From the NCBI RefSeq assembly GCF_014633365.1, contig NC_068350.1, positions 37,997,119 through 38,061,118 of the forward strand: DNA of 64,000 bases, given 5' to 3'. This document shows positions 46,013-56,350 of this stretch, piece by piece. This stretch comes from Diospyros lotus. Its lineage: Eukaryota; Streptophyta; Magnoliopsida; Ericales; Ebenaceae. Position 1 is the first letter of the stretch; each line of letters opens with the position of its first letter. The notes under the pieces were generated by a model. The model was not told where the DNA came from. It saw nothing but the letters and a program-made list of their open reading frames with translations, and searched no databases. The position numbers and the translations under genes were made by a program.

Positions 46013-46019
46013 ATATATA
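46013..46019 (-). promoter_or_regulatory. Putative TATA box of the SMR gene
   Basis: The minus strand reads GTATATATTG, 74-80 bases upstream of the ATG at 45939. Transcription would then start near 45985, leaving a leader of about 45 bases. The position is plausible, but short TATA words are common in this AT-rich DNA. Confidence 0.45.
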
Positions 46020-46192
46020 CTAACCTTAATATTCAAAGACATTAATATCAGTGGATAGGAAAATTCCATGTAGGATAAGTGGTCATGTTATTAGAGTCAA
46101 TGTTGAAAGTCAAAGCACCAGTTTACACACGAGCTGATCTCGATTAACCCGGTAAACCGAGAAACCCAAAAAAAAAATAAAAAATTGGTTTG

Positions 46193-46527
46193 TGATACAG
46201 TTCAAAAAAATATATTTTAATTAATTAATTTATTTCTCTTTTTGAATTAGTATGAGTGGAATAAGTCAGTCATGCATTTAGGAATAGTTAGTTTTTGTTG
46301 AACTATGTTATGGAGTGTTAAATTGTGGATTCTACTTTGTTATTTAGTATGGCGATAGTTGTAAGTTAGTTGTTATATATTTCTAAACATCGAAATTATT
46401 TTTGTAACAACAGTTCAATTTAAAAATTAAAGATTTTTACTTCCTTTAATAAGTTGAAAATTTATGATTTTTCTCTCCTTGACTCAAAATAAATAGAGGA
46501 AATAATACTATCTCTATAGATGTACCA
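46193..46527 (+). repeat. 5' LTR of the gag-only element
   Basis: It matches 47540-47879 along its length with substitutions and small indels, for example the shared blocks TTGTAAGTTAGTTGTTATAT and AAATTTATGATTTTTCTCTC. Visible divergence between the two LTRs indicates an old insertion. Confidence 0.85.
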
Positions 46528-47539
46528 AAGTTGTATTAGAGCTTTGTTATGGAGCAGGGGATGGAAAACTTGGAGAAGACCATGAAAACATTTGCAGGGC
46601 ATAGAGAGCTTTTATGGAAGCTAACGGAAACACTCGAAAAGCTCAGTAATTGGGTGAAGAAATTGCCAACCATACCCAAGATGCTACTGACCATCCTAGT
46701 GCATCAAACAACACACCACATAGTCGACGGAATGTACAGGAAGGAAGGAGTACTAGTTCATTTGTTCCAAAAACCATAAAGATCGATTTCCCTCGCTATG
46801 ATGGGAAGAGCGACCTTACCTTCTAGTTGTTCAAGGCAAAACAATTTTTTTAATTATATGAGATTCCTATACCTAATCGAGTTGTTTTAGCCTCATTCCA
46901 CCTAGATGGAGATATGCTCATATGTGGTATCAATTGTTACATTAAGAATTGGGCACAATCACATGGGGAGAGTTTGGACATGGGCTAAACTCAAGGTATG
47001 AGCCAAATCAATATATGAATTTTTTTGCTGAATTAACTCAATTACAACAAACGGGTTCAGTACAAAACTACCAGGATAAATTTGAAAAATTATTAGCTAA
47101 GGCAAGACCAATGAAGCAAATCTGACAAATCAGTTGCTTCATGGGAGGCCTCAAAGAGTCCATTCACACATATGTTCGGGCTAATAAACCAACTACCTTG
47201 TCTTTGGCTATTGGATTGGCTCGGTTATACGAAGCCTATGATCTCACCTCATCCAAAGTTTTGTCCATGAGTGATGAAGTTCAAAATGGTCCGCAACGTC
47301 GTCAATCAAGAAATTAACTAGAGAAGAAATAGAGGAGAGAAAAAAGAAAGGCTTATGCTTCAAGTGTAATGAAAAATTTGGCCTTGGACATCATTGCAAA
47401 AGACTATTCATGATTCAAGTTTGCTTGAATATAGTGAGGTAGACGAGGAAATGGACATTTATGGTGGAAGTCTTGAAGTTCTATGGTTGCCATAGTTGAA
47501 TTAAACCCTTGAGAACGGTGTTTTCAAGGGAGAGGGAGT

Positions 47540-47879
47540 TGATACAATCCCAAAAAAAATATTTTAATTAATTTATTTGTTTTCTTTTTTGAATTAGTCT
47601 CAATTGAATAAGTTAGTCATGTATTTAGAAATAGTTAGTTGTGGTTGAACTGTGTTAAATTGTGAATTCTGCTTTACTATTTAGTAGGGATATAGTTGTA
47701 AGTTAGTTGTTATATATTCCCTGTTGCAATGAAAATAAACATTAGAATTATTTTTACAACAACAATTCAGTTTGAACATTGAAGGTTTCTGCTCCCTTTA
47801 ATGAACTAAAAATTTATGATTTTTCTCTCCTTAACTCAAAATAGATAGAGGAAAGAGTATTGTTTCCACCGTTGTACCA
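47540..47879 (+). repeat. 3' LTR of the gag-only element
   Basis: It is preceded by a polypurine tract and begins TGATACAATCC. It ends GTACCA, followed by the 5-base flank ATTTG. It pairs with 46193-46527. Confidence 0.85.
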
Positions 47880-50800
47880 ATTTGAATTCTAGTTAAACAA
47901 CAATTCCTAAGATATTTGAAGACAAACCTAAAATGAACCCAATTCAAATAGAAGATGACTATCGAACTAATCTCCCGACAAAGATATGGATAATCTTTGT
48001 AGGGCACAATTCAAATATAAGGTCTTTGAGCACTTATTTGATAAGCCCTCAACACGAGACAAATCCCTACAATCTTGAAAGCAAGTAAATTCAAACCCAA
48101 TAAAGAGATCATAGAATAGCCATTTCAAGCCCCTCTATGCTACCTGTTCAAAGCTCCATGAACTTAAGGACGAGATATTTCATGCTCATCCTTTAATCTC
48201 AGTTCAAATAAGGAGGAATCACTTAATGCTTTACAATACGTGGGTAGGCCATTTTCATTGTAATCCTTATCACAAAACTCAATCCTAAAAGGTATATAAT
48301 AATTTTAGGGGGAGTTCAAAGTATCATATTATATACTATTCTTAATATTTTATAAGATATCTATAGTATATCTTATGTTGATTTAAGTATCAAAGTGACA
48401 TCATCTCAATCGAATCTTAGATAATTATTCTTAAACATGTGTAGAAAACACAAAAATTAGATCGATTTGAGACAAAATTCGATCCTCACGAAGATATTAC
48501 AAATTCATTTGATAAAGATAATGACAATAGATTTTTTGTTATTAGAAAAAAAAATATTATTAATGTATTGGAAGATGCAACAAAAATAGTGAACAGTTGG
48601 AAGCAACCACTGCCGCGCGCTAAAGGATAAAACACTTTTTGAAAACACTGCCAAGTGATGATAAGTGATGCCCTTTTGGGCTCTTTTATGGGAAGTAGTC
48701 GTTAAAAGGCTTAAGTTGAAAAGGCTGCTTCTTGGACTAGAATAATAATCATTGATTCTCCAAATAATAAAGGAGGAATACGGTGTGTTTAATTGTTTAT
48801 CTTTTTTTATTTTTTTTTTGGTCTCTTTAGGGTTTGAAAATGTTATATATATATATAGATAATGTTAATTATTGTCTTAAAAATAATAATTAAAAATCTA
48901 AGCTTATATTTTTTCCTTACATGAAAAGCTTATCACCCCCTATTGAATATTTAACGTTTATAATTTATATCTATTGAATATTTAATCTAGTTTAAAATAA
49001 TACGTGAGTTAGATGTGAAGTGAATTAAAAAGAAGAAAAATAAAAGAAAGAAAGAATATAAGAAGAGCCTACCAAATTGATCATTCCTTCTGCCTTTTCC
49101 TTCTCTTTCAATTGTCGTCTTTGCTTTTGTATCCATTCTCCCGACTCTCATCAACCCATATGGAAGAACCAAGTTTCTACTTGGTCGTCGTTATCTCAAT
49201 CGATCCCAACCCTTCTTCTTTCCTTAATATGAGAATGAAAAAGAATAATTGATTTCAGAACTCGTATCAAGGAACTTGCTAACATAAAAAGCTCAGGAAA
49301 TATGGCACAAGATCAAACTCTCAAGGAAGCGAGGGATCTAATTTGTTTCCATAGTAGAATAGTTTGAATAATATTCTACTAATGTTGACCGACAAATCAC
49401 AATCAACCCACACTTCCCTTTCTTTGACCAACGATCCATGACTGACCCATCATTTCCCTTTCTATTTGCTTTAATCGATGACCAGTGACTAACCCACCTT
49501 TTCCTGCCCTCTTTGCTCTGACTGACAACCCACAACTTATAATTTGACAGCCATTAAGCATGGTGTTTTATTGGTTTGTTTTTACGTGTTTAATGACACT
49601 GTTATTACACTCTCAATGTTAACTAGATAATAAGATAGTTAATATGTGTAAATTATAAAGATTATGTATTCAATAGGTCATATTTGAAGTTTAAGAGAGT
49701 GATAGGCTTTTTATGCGAGGTTCAAAAGGGAAAATATGGGTTTGGCCAATAAATATTTTTTTTTCTTTTAAAAAAGATCTATTTACTATATCTTATTTTT
49801 TTAACTAAATAATTCATTAAACAAAAAAAAATAAGATACACAATTTTATTATTTGATTAAATGATTCAAAATACGATATATTTTTTAATTAATAAAATTA
49901 TTTAAAGATAAATATTATTTATCTAGATTGAATCCATCTCCAGTCCAGTTAAAATATTTTCATTAAAAAATGAGAAAGTGCATATGTGTAGGTTTCAATG
50001 AAAATATGATAACTAGATTAGAGATTCATTTCAATTTAGATAAATAACATTATTCTTATTTAAATATTAACAATAATATGTAGTAAATACACCTTTATAA
50101 AAATAAAATACATTACCATAATAATTAACATTACCCATAAAATATACATATGTGTGTATGTATATATATATATATTGATGATTATAAGATGGTAAAGGAT
50201 AAGATTGCTTCATAATTGATATGATATATCTTCATAATGATAATTTTACTTTAGAAAGGAATGTCTTGATATGACTTTTTGGTATTTATATAATTGATAT
50301 AATTGTGGGAACAAAGACAAATAAAAACACCGAGGGGCTAGGGAGAAAAGATTCATTACGGTGATATGATTTCACATAAATTTGTTGAGATAATATCACC
50401 GACCAATCATGTGACATTACATTTCTACTATTGTTCATGCTAACCATCTTTTGATATATACACAACAATTTTAGATTTAAAGTCAAAATTAAATTAAATT
50501 AACTCGACAATACAGATTAATTCATAAATTTAAATAATTATATAAAAAAATATAAAAATGTAAATATAAATTTAAGCAATATGCTTCGTTTAATTTTTTT
50601 TCCCTAGATTTGTTTGTTTGACTCTAAGTTTAAAAATTAGACCCAATTCAAAGATAATTATTTTTTATATATGAAATTATTTCTAAGATGAGGAAAAGAT
50701 TCAACCCGATTACTACACCCAATTTTAATTGGGCTGATATTATTTAATTAGTTTTAAGTTAAAAATTATAAACCCGAAAATCTTTGACTCGAGTGAGACT

Positions 50801-51481
50801 TAATTCATATAAAATCCGTAACTAACCACCCAATTCAAATGATTCTAAACAGCTCAACCCAATTCTGTTTGACCAACAGCTAACATGGTTTTGGGATTGA
50901 TGAGCTTAAAGTCAAGGAGGGTATAAGATATAAAATTGAAATATGATTTAGCTGAAGCCATTCCTCCCAACGTCTGTAATGGATGGGGGAAGAGCCGGAG
51001 AAGGATTCCAAAGCTGCCAATGGAACAACATTAACAAAAGTAATTTTACAGTCTTAAATGCATTATGGAGAGGGAGAGAGCATAGGGACTACATATTGCT
51101 AGATTTTATGAACCCTCCTTCGCTTGACTTGACAATTGTGTATTCTGAACATTTCAATGGAACACATATTTGCAAGAATTAGTCCAGAATGAAACCAAAC
51201 TAGATAAGAAATGAAGGGTCAAGAGTCTAAAATTATGTAGATCAGGACTTACCAACCAAGTTTATGGACAGAGAGTTAAGGAGGGGAGATCAAAGACTGG
51301 ACTGGACATTTGTTTAGGAATAAACCAAGTTCAAGAACATTCCATTCCTTGCAATGGCTAAAAACTCCCAAATATCTTGGGGTGAAAAAAAATGGATTAA
51401 ACTTCAAAACCATTGCAACATTGTCTTCAAGCCACTTACCCTTGCAGTTAGATCCACTATACAGCAAGCTTAAATAAACCA
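47880..51481. other. AT-rich intergenic DNA, no gene seen
   Basis: This is anonymous AT-rich sequence with (TA)n runs near 48845-48858 and 50158-50176. Short frames at 48987-49172 and 49338-49535 (minus) have no domains. The last 200-300 bases before 51482 probably hold the 3' UTR of the receptor kinase gene. Confidence 0.55.
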
Positions 51482-53791
51482 TCATATGTTGTTGGGGATC
51501 TGAAGCTCTATTTCAGATGTTGATGACTCGTTTGCCTCCAGCTCGGCCCTCCGGCAAACAAATGGAGGCGGCGGGGGATCAACAGCCAATCCTTCCAAGA
51601 CCTTAACGACCTCCCCCATTGAAGGCCTCATTTGCTCATCTACTTGCAAACACCAAAAGGCGATTCTCAGTGCTCGCTCCAGCTCTTCTGAATCCACCCC
51701 ATTGTCTATTCGTCTATCCACTAGCTCCTCTGCCTGTCCCTGTACCCACTTCTCATAAGCCCACACACCCACGTCGTCAGCTTCTGGACGCCCGGTCACC
51801 AATGACAGCACCACCTTGCCAAAATCACTTATATCCGCCTCTGCTGTTCCACAACTGTTGGAAGCCTCACCATGAAGTTTCCCTAAACCAAACTCACTCA
51901 CCTTGGCATCGAAATTTTCATCCAAAACTACATTCTGAGATTTTAGATTTCCATGACTGAAAAATTCCCTGCATTCTGTGTGCAAGTAACAAATGCCCCT
52001 TGCCACAGCTAAGCAGATCTGCATTCTTCTTCCCCACGTGAGCCTCTTGCACAACTTAGGGTCTTCTATGCATCTTGCCAGTGAACCATTCATGGCATAC
52101 TCATAGACCAAAAATCTGTGATCCGTCTCGCAACAGTAACCCTCCAGTTGCACAAGGTTTTTGTGATAAATGCTTCCTATTTTTAGAACAGCACTCCGGA
52201 ACTTCCTTCCTTCAATGGCAGTTTTCATGTCTTTGACCGCAACTGACCGGCTGTTTGGAAGCATGCCTTTAAACATCTTTGGTCCAATTTGGTTCTGGAA
52301 ATTTCCTGTAATGTCTTTGATTTCAGAGAAGGATAACGTGATCAAATCTGTTGCGTTGGGGCCAGTGTAAGCTAAAACACCTTTCCTCCTGGAAAATTTT
52401 CTTCTCTTGTAGATGTAGAACCCAAAACCAACCTGAATTAGGAAAAGCACTACAAATGTGCCTGAAGCAATTCCAACTAGACAAGCGATGCAAACTCTAT
52501 TCGCCCTTTTTGAATCATCCTGGAAGGATGCTGAAGAAGTAGGGGGGAGGGGTAAAGCAGCGACTGGATCAGAGCAACTCCTAACAAAGGATATTGAACT
52601 TAAAAATGGGTTGGACTGCCCAGTAACATATCGAGTTCTCGTAATTCGGCACTCTGTCGTTCCATCATTCATGAAAGTTACAGCAGTACAAAGAGGATCT
52701 TCTAGGCACAGTCTCTTACACTTCTGCAAACTAGATTGAATGATTCTTCCATCTGGCGGATATAGCCCGGACATGATAGTGTGCTCATGAATAGTCATGA
52801 AGGAACCAGATTGACAGTCCTGTTTATATGGGAGCACACATTTTGAGTTAGACTCATTTGCAGGCCTAAATGGGCATTTACAAACAGGGAAGCCTGATGC
52901 ATTGAACATGCATATTCCATGGAGGTCGCAGGTTGCAAAGACATCGCACTGATTCTCAACAGCTAGCCAAACTGGCCTCCATGACCTTGATTCATCCACC
53001 CATGAGTATAGGCGAAGATTTCCATCAACATCTAGTCTAAGAAATCGAAGTTTCACATCTGAATCATTATGATCTTCCCCAGACACAGACCAAATAACTT
53101 CAGATCTTTGGTCAAGAAGCTGCAGAGTTCCGTCAGAACTGAGAACAGCTCTGAGAATTGAATGAGAAGAGTTTCCACTGGTCCAGTAGGTAAAATTACT
53201 TTCCCACCTGAGTTGCAACTGGCCTGAATTACCTATTTGAAGACTATAGTAACTTGACACAGCATTCCTGCTAGAAGCTCGAAGCATTTGAAAACCAGAT
53301 AAATTCTGGCCTGGGAGGAGCGTATCGGTTGGAGTGTCAAAGCTTTGCCACACAATCTCCCTCTTTATGTTGAGAAGAACAAAATTGCCACTGTCAAGAA
53401 GAACTGCCGAAGCAACAGATAATTTGGTACTGTTGCTTGTCCAGGCATTGGCTCCTTTCACGGAATCATATAAAACCAAATCTCCATATTGGGTCAGCTG
53501 GAAGTAGGACTCATCACCGACGGTAAGGTCACCTCCAGCAACCCAAACCACCATTTGTTGGCCAGCGGGAATAGAATTTGAACTGAAACGGATTCCGACA
53601 CTATACCGACCTGAACGGTTAAGGAATCCAATTGCAAATTTCCCATTGGAGGAGGTCCAGTAGTTGCTTTCCACTACTGAAAGTTTTGAACCCAAGGGAA
53701 TTTGCGAGATGACAACTGGAAAGAGCAAGAACCCAACAGAGACAAGGAGTCGGAAAGATGAATCAACAAGCATTCTCTTCTTCCCAAGCAT
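51482..53791 (-). CDS. SD3-1: G-type lectin S-receptor-like kinase, SD3-1-like, predicted pseudokinase
   Basis: Starting at the ATG at 53791 the protein has 769 residues. This start gives a short basic N-terminus (MLGKKR) and then a hydrophobic signal peptide (to about 29). The frame is open farther upstream, with other ATGs at 53827 and 53854; the next ATG inside is 53773. Domains in order: bulb-type mannose-binding lectin (about 30-150), S-locus-type region, EGF-like (about 282-318), PAN/apple with many cysteines (about 326-406), a membrane segment (about 433-460) and a kinase-like domain (about 490-735). The ATP-anchoring Lys of VAVK is present (520). The Gly-rich loop is lost, HRD is HGN (613-615), DFG is EFG (633-635), and the activation segment is short with no APE. 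It would be a plasma-membrane receptor signalling through partners. Arabidopsis SD3-1 (At2g41890) lies beside a guanylate kinase. Confidence 0.9.
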   Translation of the reverse strand: MLGKKRMLVDSSFRLLVSVGFLLFPVVISQIPLGSKLSVVESNYWTSSNGKFAIGFLNRSGRYSVGIRFSSNSIPAGQQMVVWVAGGDLTVGDESYFQLTQYGDLVLYDSVKGANAWTSNSTKLSVASAVLLDSGNFVLLNIKREIVWQSFDTPTDTLLPGQNLSGFQMLRASSRNAVSSYYSLQIGNSGQLQLRWESNFTYWTSGNSSHSILRAVLSSDGTLQLLDQRSEVIWSVSGEDHNDSDVKLRFLRLDVDGNLRLYSWVDESRSWRPVWLAVENQCDVFATCDLHGICMFNASGFPVCKCPFRPANESNSKCVLPYKQDCQSGSFMTIHEHTIMSGLYPPDGRIIQSSLQKCKRLCLEDPLCTAVTFMNDGTTECRITRTRYVTGQSNPFLSSISFVRSCSDPVAALPLPPTSSASFQDDSKRANRVCIACLVGIASGTFVVLFLIQVGFGFYIYKRRKFSRRKGVLAYTGPNATDLITLSFSEIKDITGNFQNQIGPKMFKGMLPNSRSVAVKDMKTAIEGRKFRSAVLKIGSIYHKNLVQLEGYCCETDHRFLVYEYAMNGSLARCIEDPKLCKRLTWGRRMQICLAVARGICYLHTECREFFSHGNLKSQNVVLDENFDAKVSEFGLGKLHGEASNSCGTAEADISDFGKVVLSLVTGRPEADDVGVWAYEKWVQGQAEELVDRRIDNGVDSEELERALRIAFWCLQVDEQMRPSMGEVVKVLEGLAVDPPPPPFVCRRAELEANESSTSEIELQIPNNI

Positions 53792-54958
53792 ATCTGCATA
53801 TGCCTGCAGATGTAGATGAAGGAACATAAGAGCAACAGCCTCCACCCTCTGCATATTGACAGCAGGCACTAGAGATATTTGATTTTATTTTTCCAGATAA
53901 TAAGTCAAAATTTGCGACTGGGTTGGCAACATTCAAGATCAAATTAAGACCAAACAACTGCAGAGAGAATTAGGGGTCCCAGTAACAGAAAGTTGAATAT
54001 ACCATGGGCATTGAACCACAACTATTAGGTAAAACGAGTTGAAAATATTGTAGTTTGAACTTTGAAGGTTTTCAGAGTAAGCTCAAATAAAGAAATCCAG
54101 CATGAAGACATCTATGTAAATCAGAATCTAGAATCCAGCATTCAGGGTTTGGTACCTGAAAAGGTAGTCAAGGCCTCAGAAATTCAAGAAGCCGGTGTTG
54201 AATGCTCCAATTCTCCAAAGGCAATACCTAAAATGGCCCTGTAAGAAAAACTGGCATCCGGGCAACAACGAAGGTCAATGGCAGATTGAATAAACGAGCA
54301 TAGGATCCAAACAATTCAAAACTTAACAATCACCACACGTAGATAATAAAAGCAGATAGGACTTTTAATATACATTTGAGAGAAGCTTTTGCATAGACTT
54401 GGAAGGGTTGGCCCAAATGGGGCCCAAATTAGGCTCATATGATGAACGTCGTCAAAGCCAGCACACGCTATCACTTTCAGAGCTCAAAATTGACACTGTT
54501 CAGCAGTGGTTTACAGGAAGACAGAGGATAAATGACCAAATAGCTGATAAAATCAACACACATCTACACAAGCATACATTTATGGCAACGAGAAAGCAAA
54601 TAGGAAATTATTCTCAGTCTCAGATGCGCATAGTATCCGAGCAATCATTCAAAAAGCAGGTTAGGTAGGGTGGGGGAAGATAAGGAAACGAAATGAAACC
54701 CTTGAACGAAGAAGAAGATTCGCATTCAAAGAGAGAAATCTCGAGATTAAGACCTGCAGTTAAGAAGCTAAGTCGAGAGGTTCTTCGTGCCGGTGACGGG
54801 GATTGGACTCGCCAGGACACCAATGCAAGTGAAACGAATTCAGTTTGCGCCGCAACCTGGCCGGAGAAGACACCGGAGCTTGGCCCCAGAGAGAGAGTGA
54901 GAGAGAGAGAGCGAAGGGGGATGGAGACGCCGAGAGAGAGTGAGATTTTGAATTTATA
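53792..54958 (-). promoter_or_regulatory. Leader and promoter of the lectin receptor kinase gene
   Basis: On the minus strand a TATA box (TATAAAT, plus coordinates 54952-54958) is followed by a C/T-rich initiator region with (CT)n runs, placing transcription near 54920. That would make a leader of about 1.1 kb, so a leader intron is likely. A good acceptor (CATCTGCAG, near 53806) lies just before the start codon; the donor is not certain. Plus-strand frames across this stretch (54062, 54399 and 54693) look like chance. Confidence 0.5.
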
Positions 54959-55319
54959 TTAAAAGGGAAAATTGGGAAGAGATTAATTAATTTTTTAGAT
55001 AAATGATTTTACTCAGCGTTAGGGCATAGATTTGGACTAGGCCACTCCGAATGTCGGAATATCTCTGCAGAAATAAGCCCCACTTTGGACCTTAATTACA
55101 ATGTTGCCACTGTTGGCTGTATTATATTATGGATAGGTTTAATATTATTTTGTTATTATTATTATTTTCTTGGACTTCATCTCAAAGGATTGGTCCTGAA
55201 AAAATGATATTTTCATTTCTTATCGACTACCCTTATTATTGCTAGCCGTTAAAGAAGATGTCATAAATTTTCGATAAATTACCAACACAACTACCTAACG
55301 ACCTTTAGATATGCTCACA

Positions 55320-55980
55320 AGTATTAGCAATTCCAAACTAACTTATTTATAAGTTATAACTTTTAAAAGCTCTTCTAGAGTTAATGGACTCTAAAAACTC
55401 ATATTGGAGATTCGTGGCAACACCAAAATAAAGCTACAAGCAATTATTAATAATTGTCGATAACTAATTCAAAGATTTTTCAACGACATTAAATTGTCAA
55501 CAATAAGTAACAACAACTACAATTGCTAAATAACTTCTTTACCGATACTCTCAAAAATTTGTAGGTATCAAGTGACTACTAGAAGCTCTTTGTGAGGTGC
55601 TTAGAGCACCGTAAGCTTTTCTTGGAGTACGAATCACTAACTAGTGGCAATTCCAAAGCAGGGTTGTAAGTAATTGCTGGCAGTTATTGATAACCTCTTC
55701 AACAATTTTGCGATAACATTAAATTGTTGACAATAAGTGATAACAACCCCCAAAGATAGATTCCTTACCAATTGCAGCTCCCAAAACTCCTTTGGAGTCA
55801 AGGACTCATAAAAATTCTTTAGAAGTCAACCAACCCCATATATTCTTTCTTGGAGAGTTATCGATGAGTGGCAACTCTAGAGCACAGTCATGAGCAACAT
55901 CTAGCAATTGTCAATAATTGCTACAATAATTTTTCGATGACATTGGATTGTCAACTATGAATGGTTTGGTGAAGAAAAAT
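55320..55980. repeat. Diverged tandem array, about 227-bp unit, three copies
   Basis: The word GTGGCAA marks equivalent points at 55414, 55644 and 55868 (spacings 230 and 224). After each come matching blocks: AATTGTCGATAA / AGTTATTGATAA / AATTGTCAATAA, then GACATTAAATTGTCAACAAT / AACATTAAATTGTTGACAAT / GACATTGGATTGTCAACTAT. Before the markers come related phrases built on GACTC, TTGGAG and CTCTT. It is non-coding and old. Confidence 0.75.
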
Positions 55981-56231
55981 GAATTGAAATAAAAATATTT
56001 TTTTATTGTTTCCAACATTTTGAAAATGTTAGGAATATATTAGAAATTACAAATGTGATACATATACATCGTGTTGGGTCCTTGGAACCCTAGACTAATA
56101 TAGAATTGTTCTGAGGGGTTCGAATGGAGTGGTGGCACCACTCATCAGATTTAAGGATATAAGCGATGACCTCTATTAATAGCTTAAGCTTTTGATAAAG
56201 ATAGTTGAGCACTAGTTTTTGGAATTTTACA

Positions 56232-56350
56232 AACTAGGTTACCCTCAACCATGGTCCATTTTATGAGGCTAGTCTCAACCTTGGCCTATTTAGTCAAACC
56301 ACCTTCAAACTTAGACCATTTTATCAAGTTGCCATCGACCTCTAAATTTT
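56232..56350. repeat. 30-bp tandem repeat, four copies
   Basis: The phrase CTCAACC (or TTCAAAC, ATCGACC) recurs at 56244, 56274, 56304 and 56334, exactly 30 bases apart, with ATGGTCCATTTTAT / TTGGCCTATTTAGT / TTAGACCATTTTAT after the first three. A 30-base period could preserve a reading frame, but stops occur in every frame I checked. Confidence 0.7.

Larger units (their letters stand above)
46193..47879 (+). mobile_element. Gag-only LTR retrotransposon (TR-GAG-like), complete but decayed
   Basis: The element is bounded by two related direct repeats of 335 and 340 bases (46193-46527 and 47540-47879), both starting TGATACA and ending GTACCA. Just inside the left repeat is TTGTATTAGAGCT, a degenerate initiator-Met primer binding site. 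Just before the right repeat is a polypurine tract (AAGGGAGAGGGAG). The flanks are GTTTG and ATTTG, a near-perfect 5-base target-site duplication. The interior encodes only a Ty3-type gag, starting at the ATG at 46549, with FPRYDGKSD and a zinc knuckle (CFKCNEKFGLGHHC, 47356-47397). Frameshifts and stops break it. About 130 bases separate the knuckle from the polypurine tract, so there is no protease, reverse transcriptase or integrase. It would have depended on enzymes supplied by other elements. Confidence 0.85.

Noticed and set aside
53792..53869. Longer N-terminus for the lectin receptor kinase starting at 53869
   Set aside because: The first codon is GTG. The ATGs at 53854 and 53827 would bury the signal peptide, and a splice acceptor lies just upstream of 53791.
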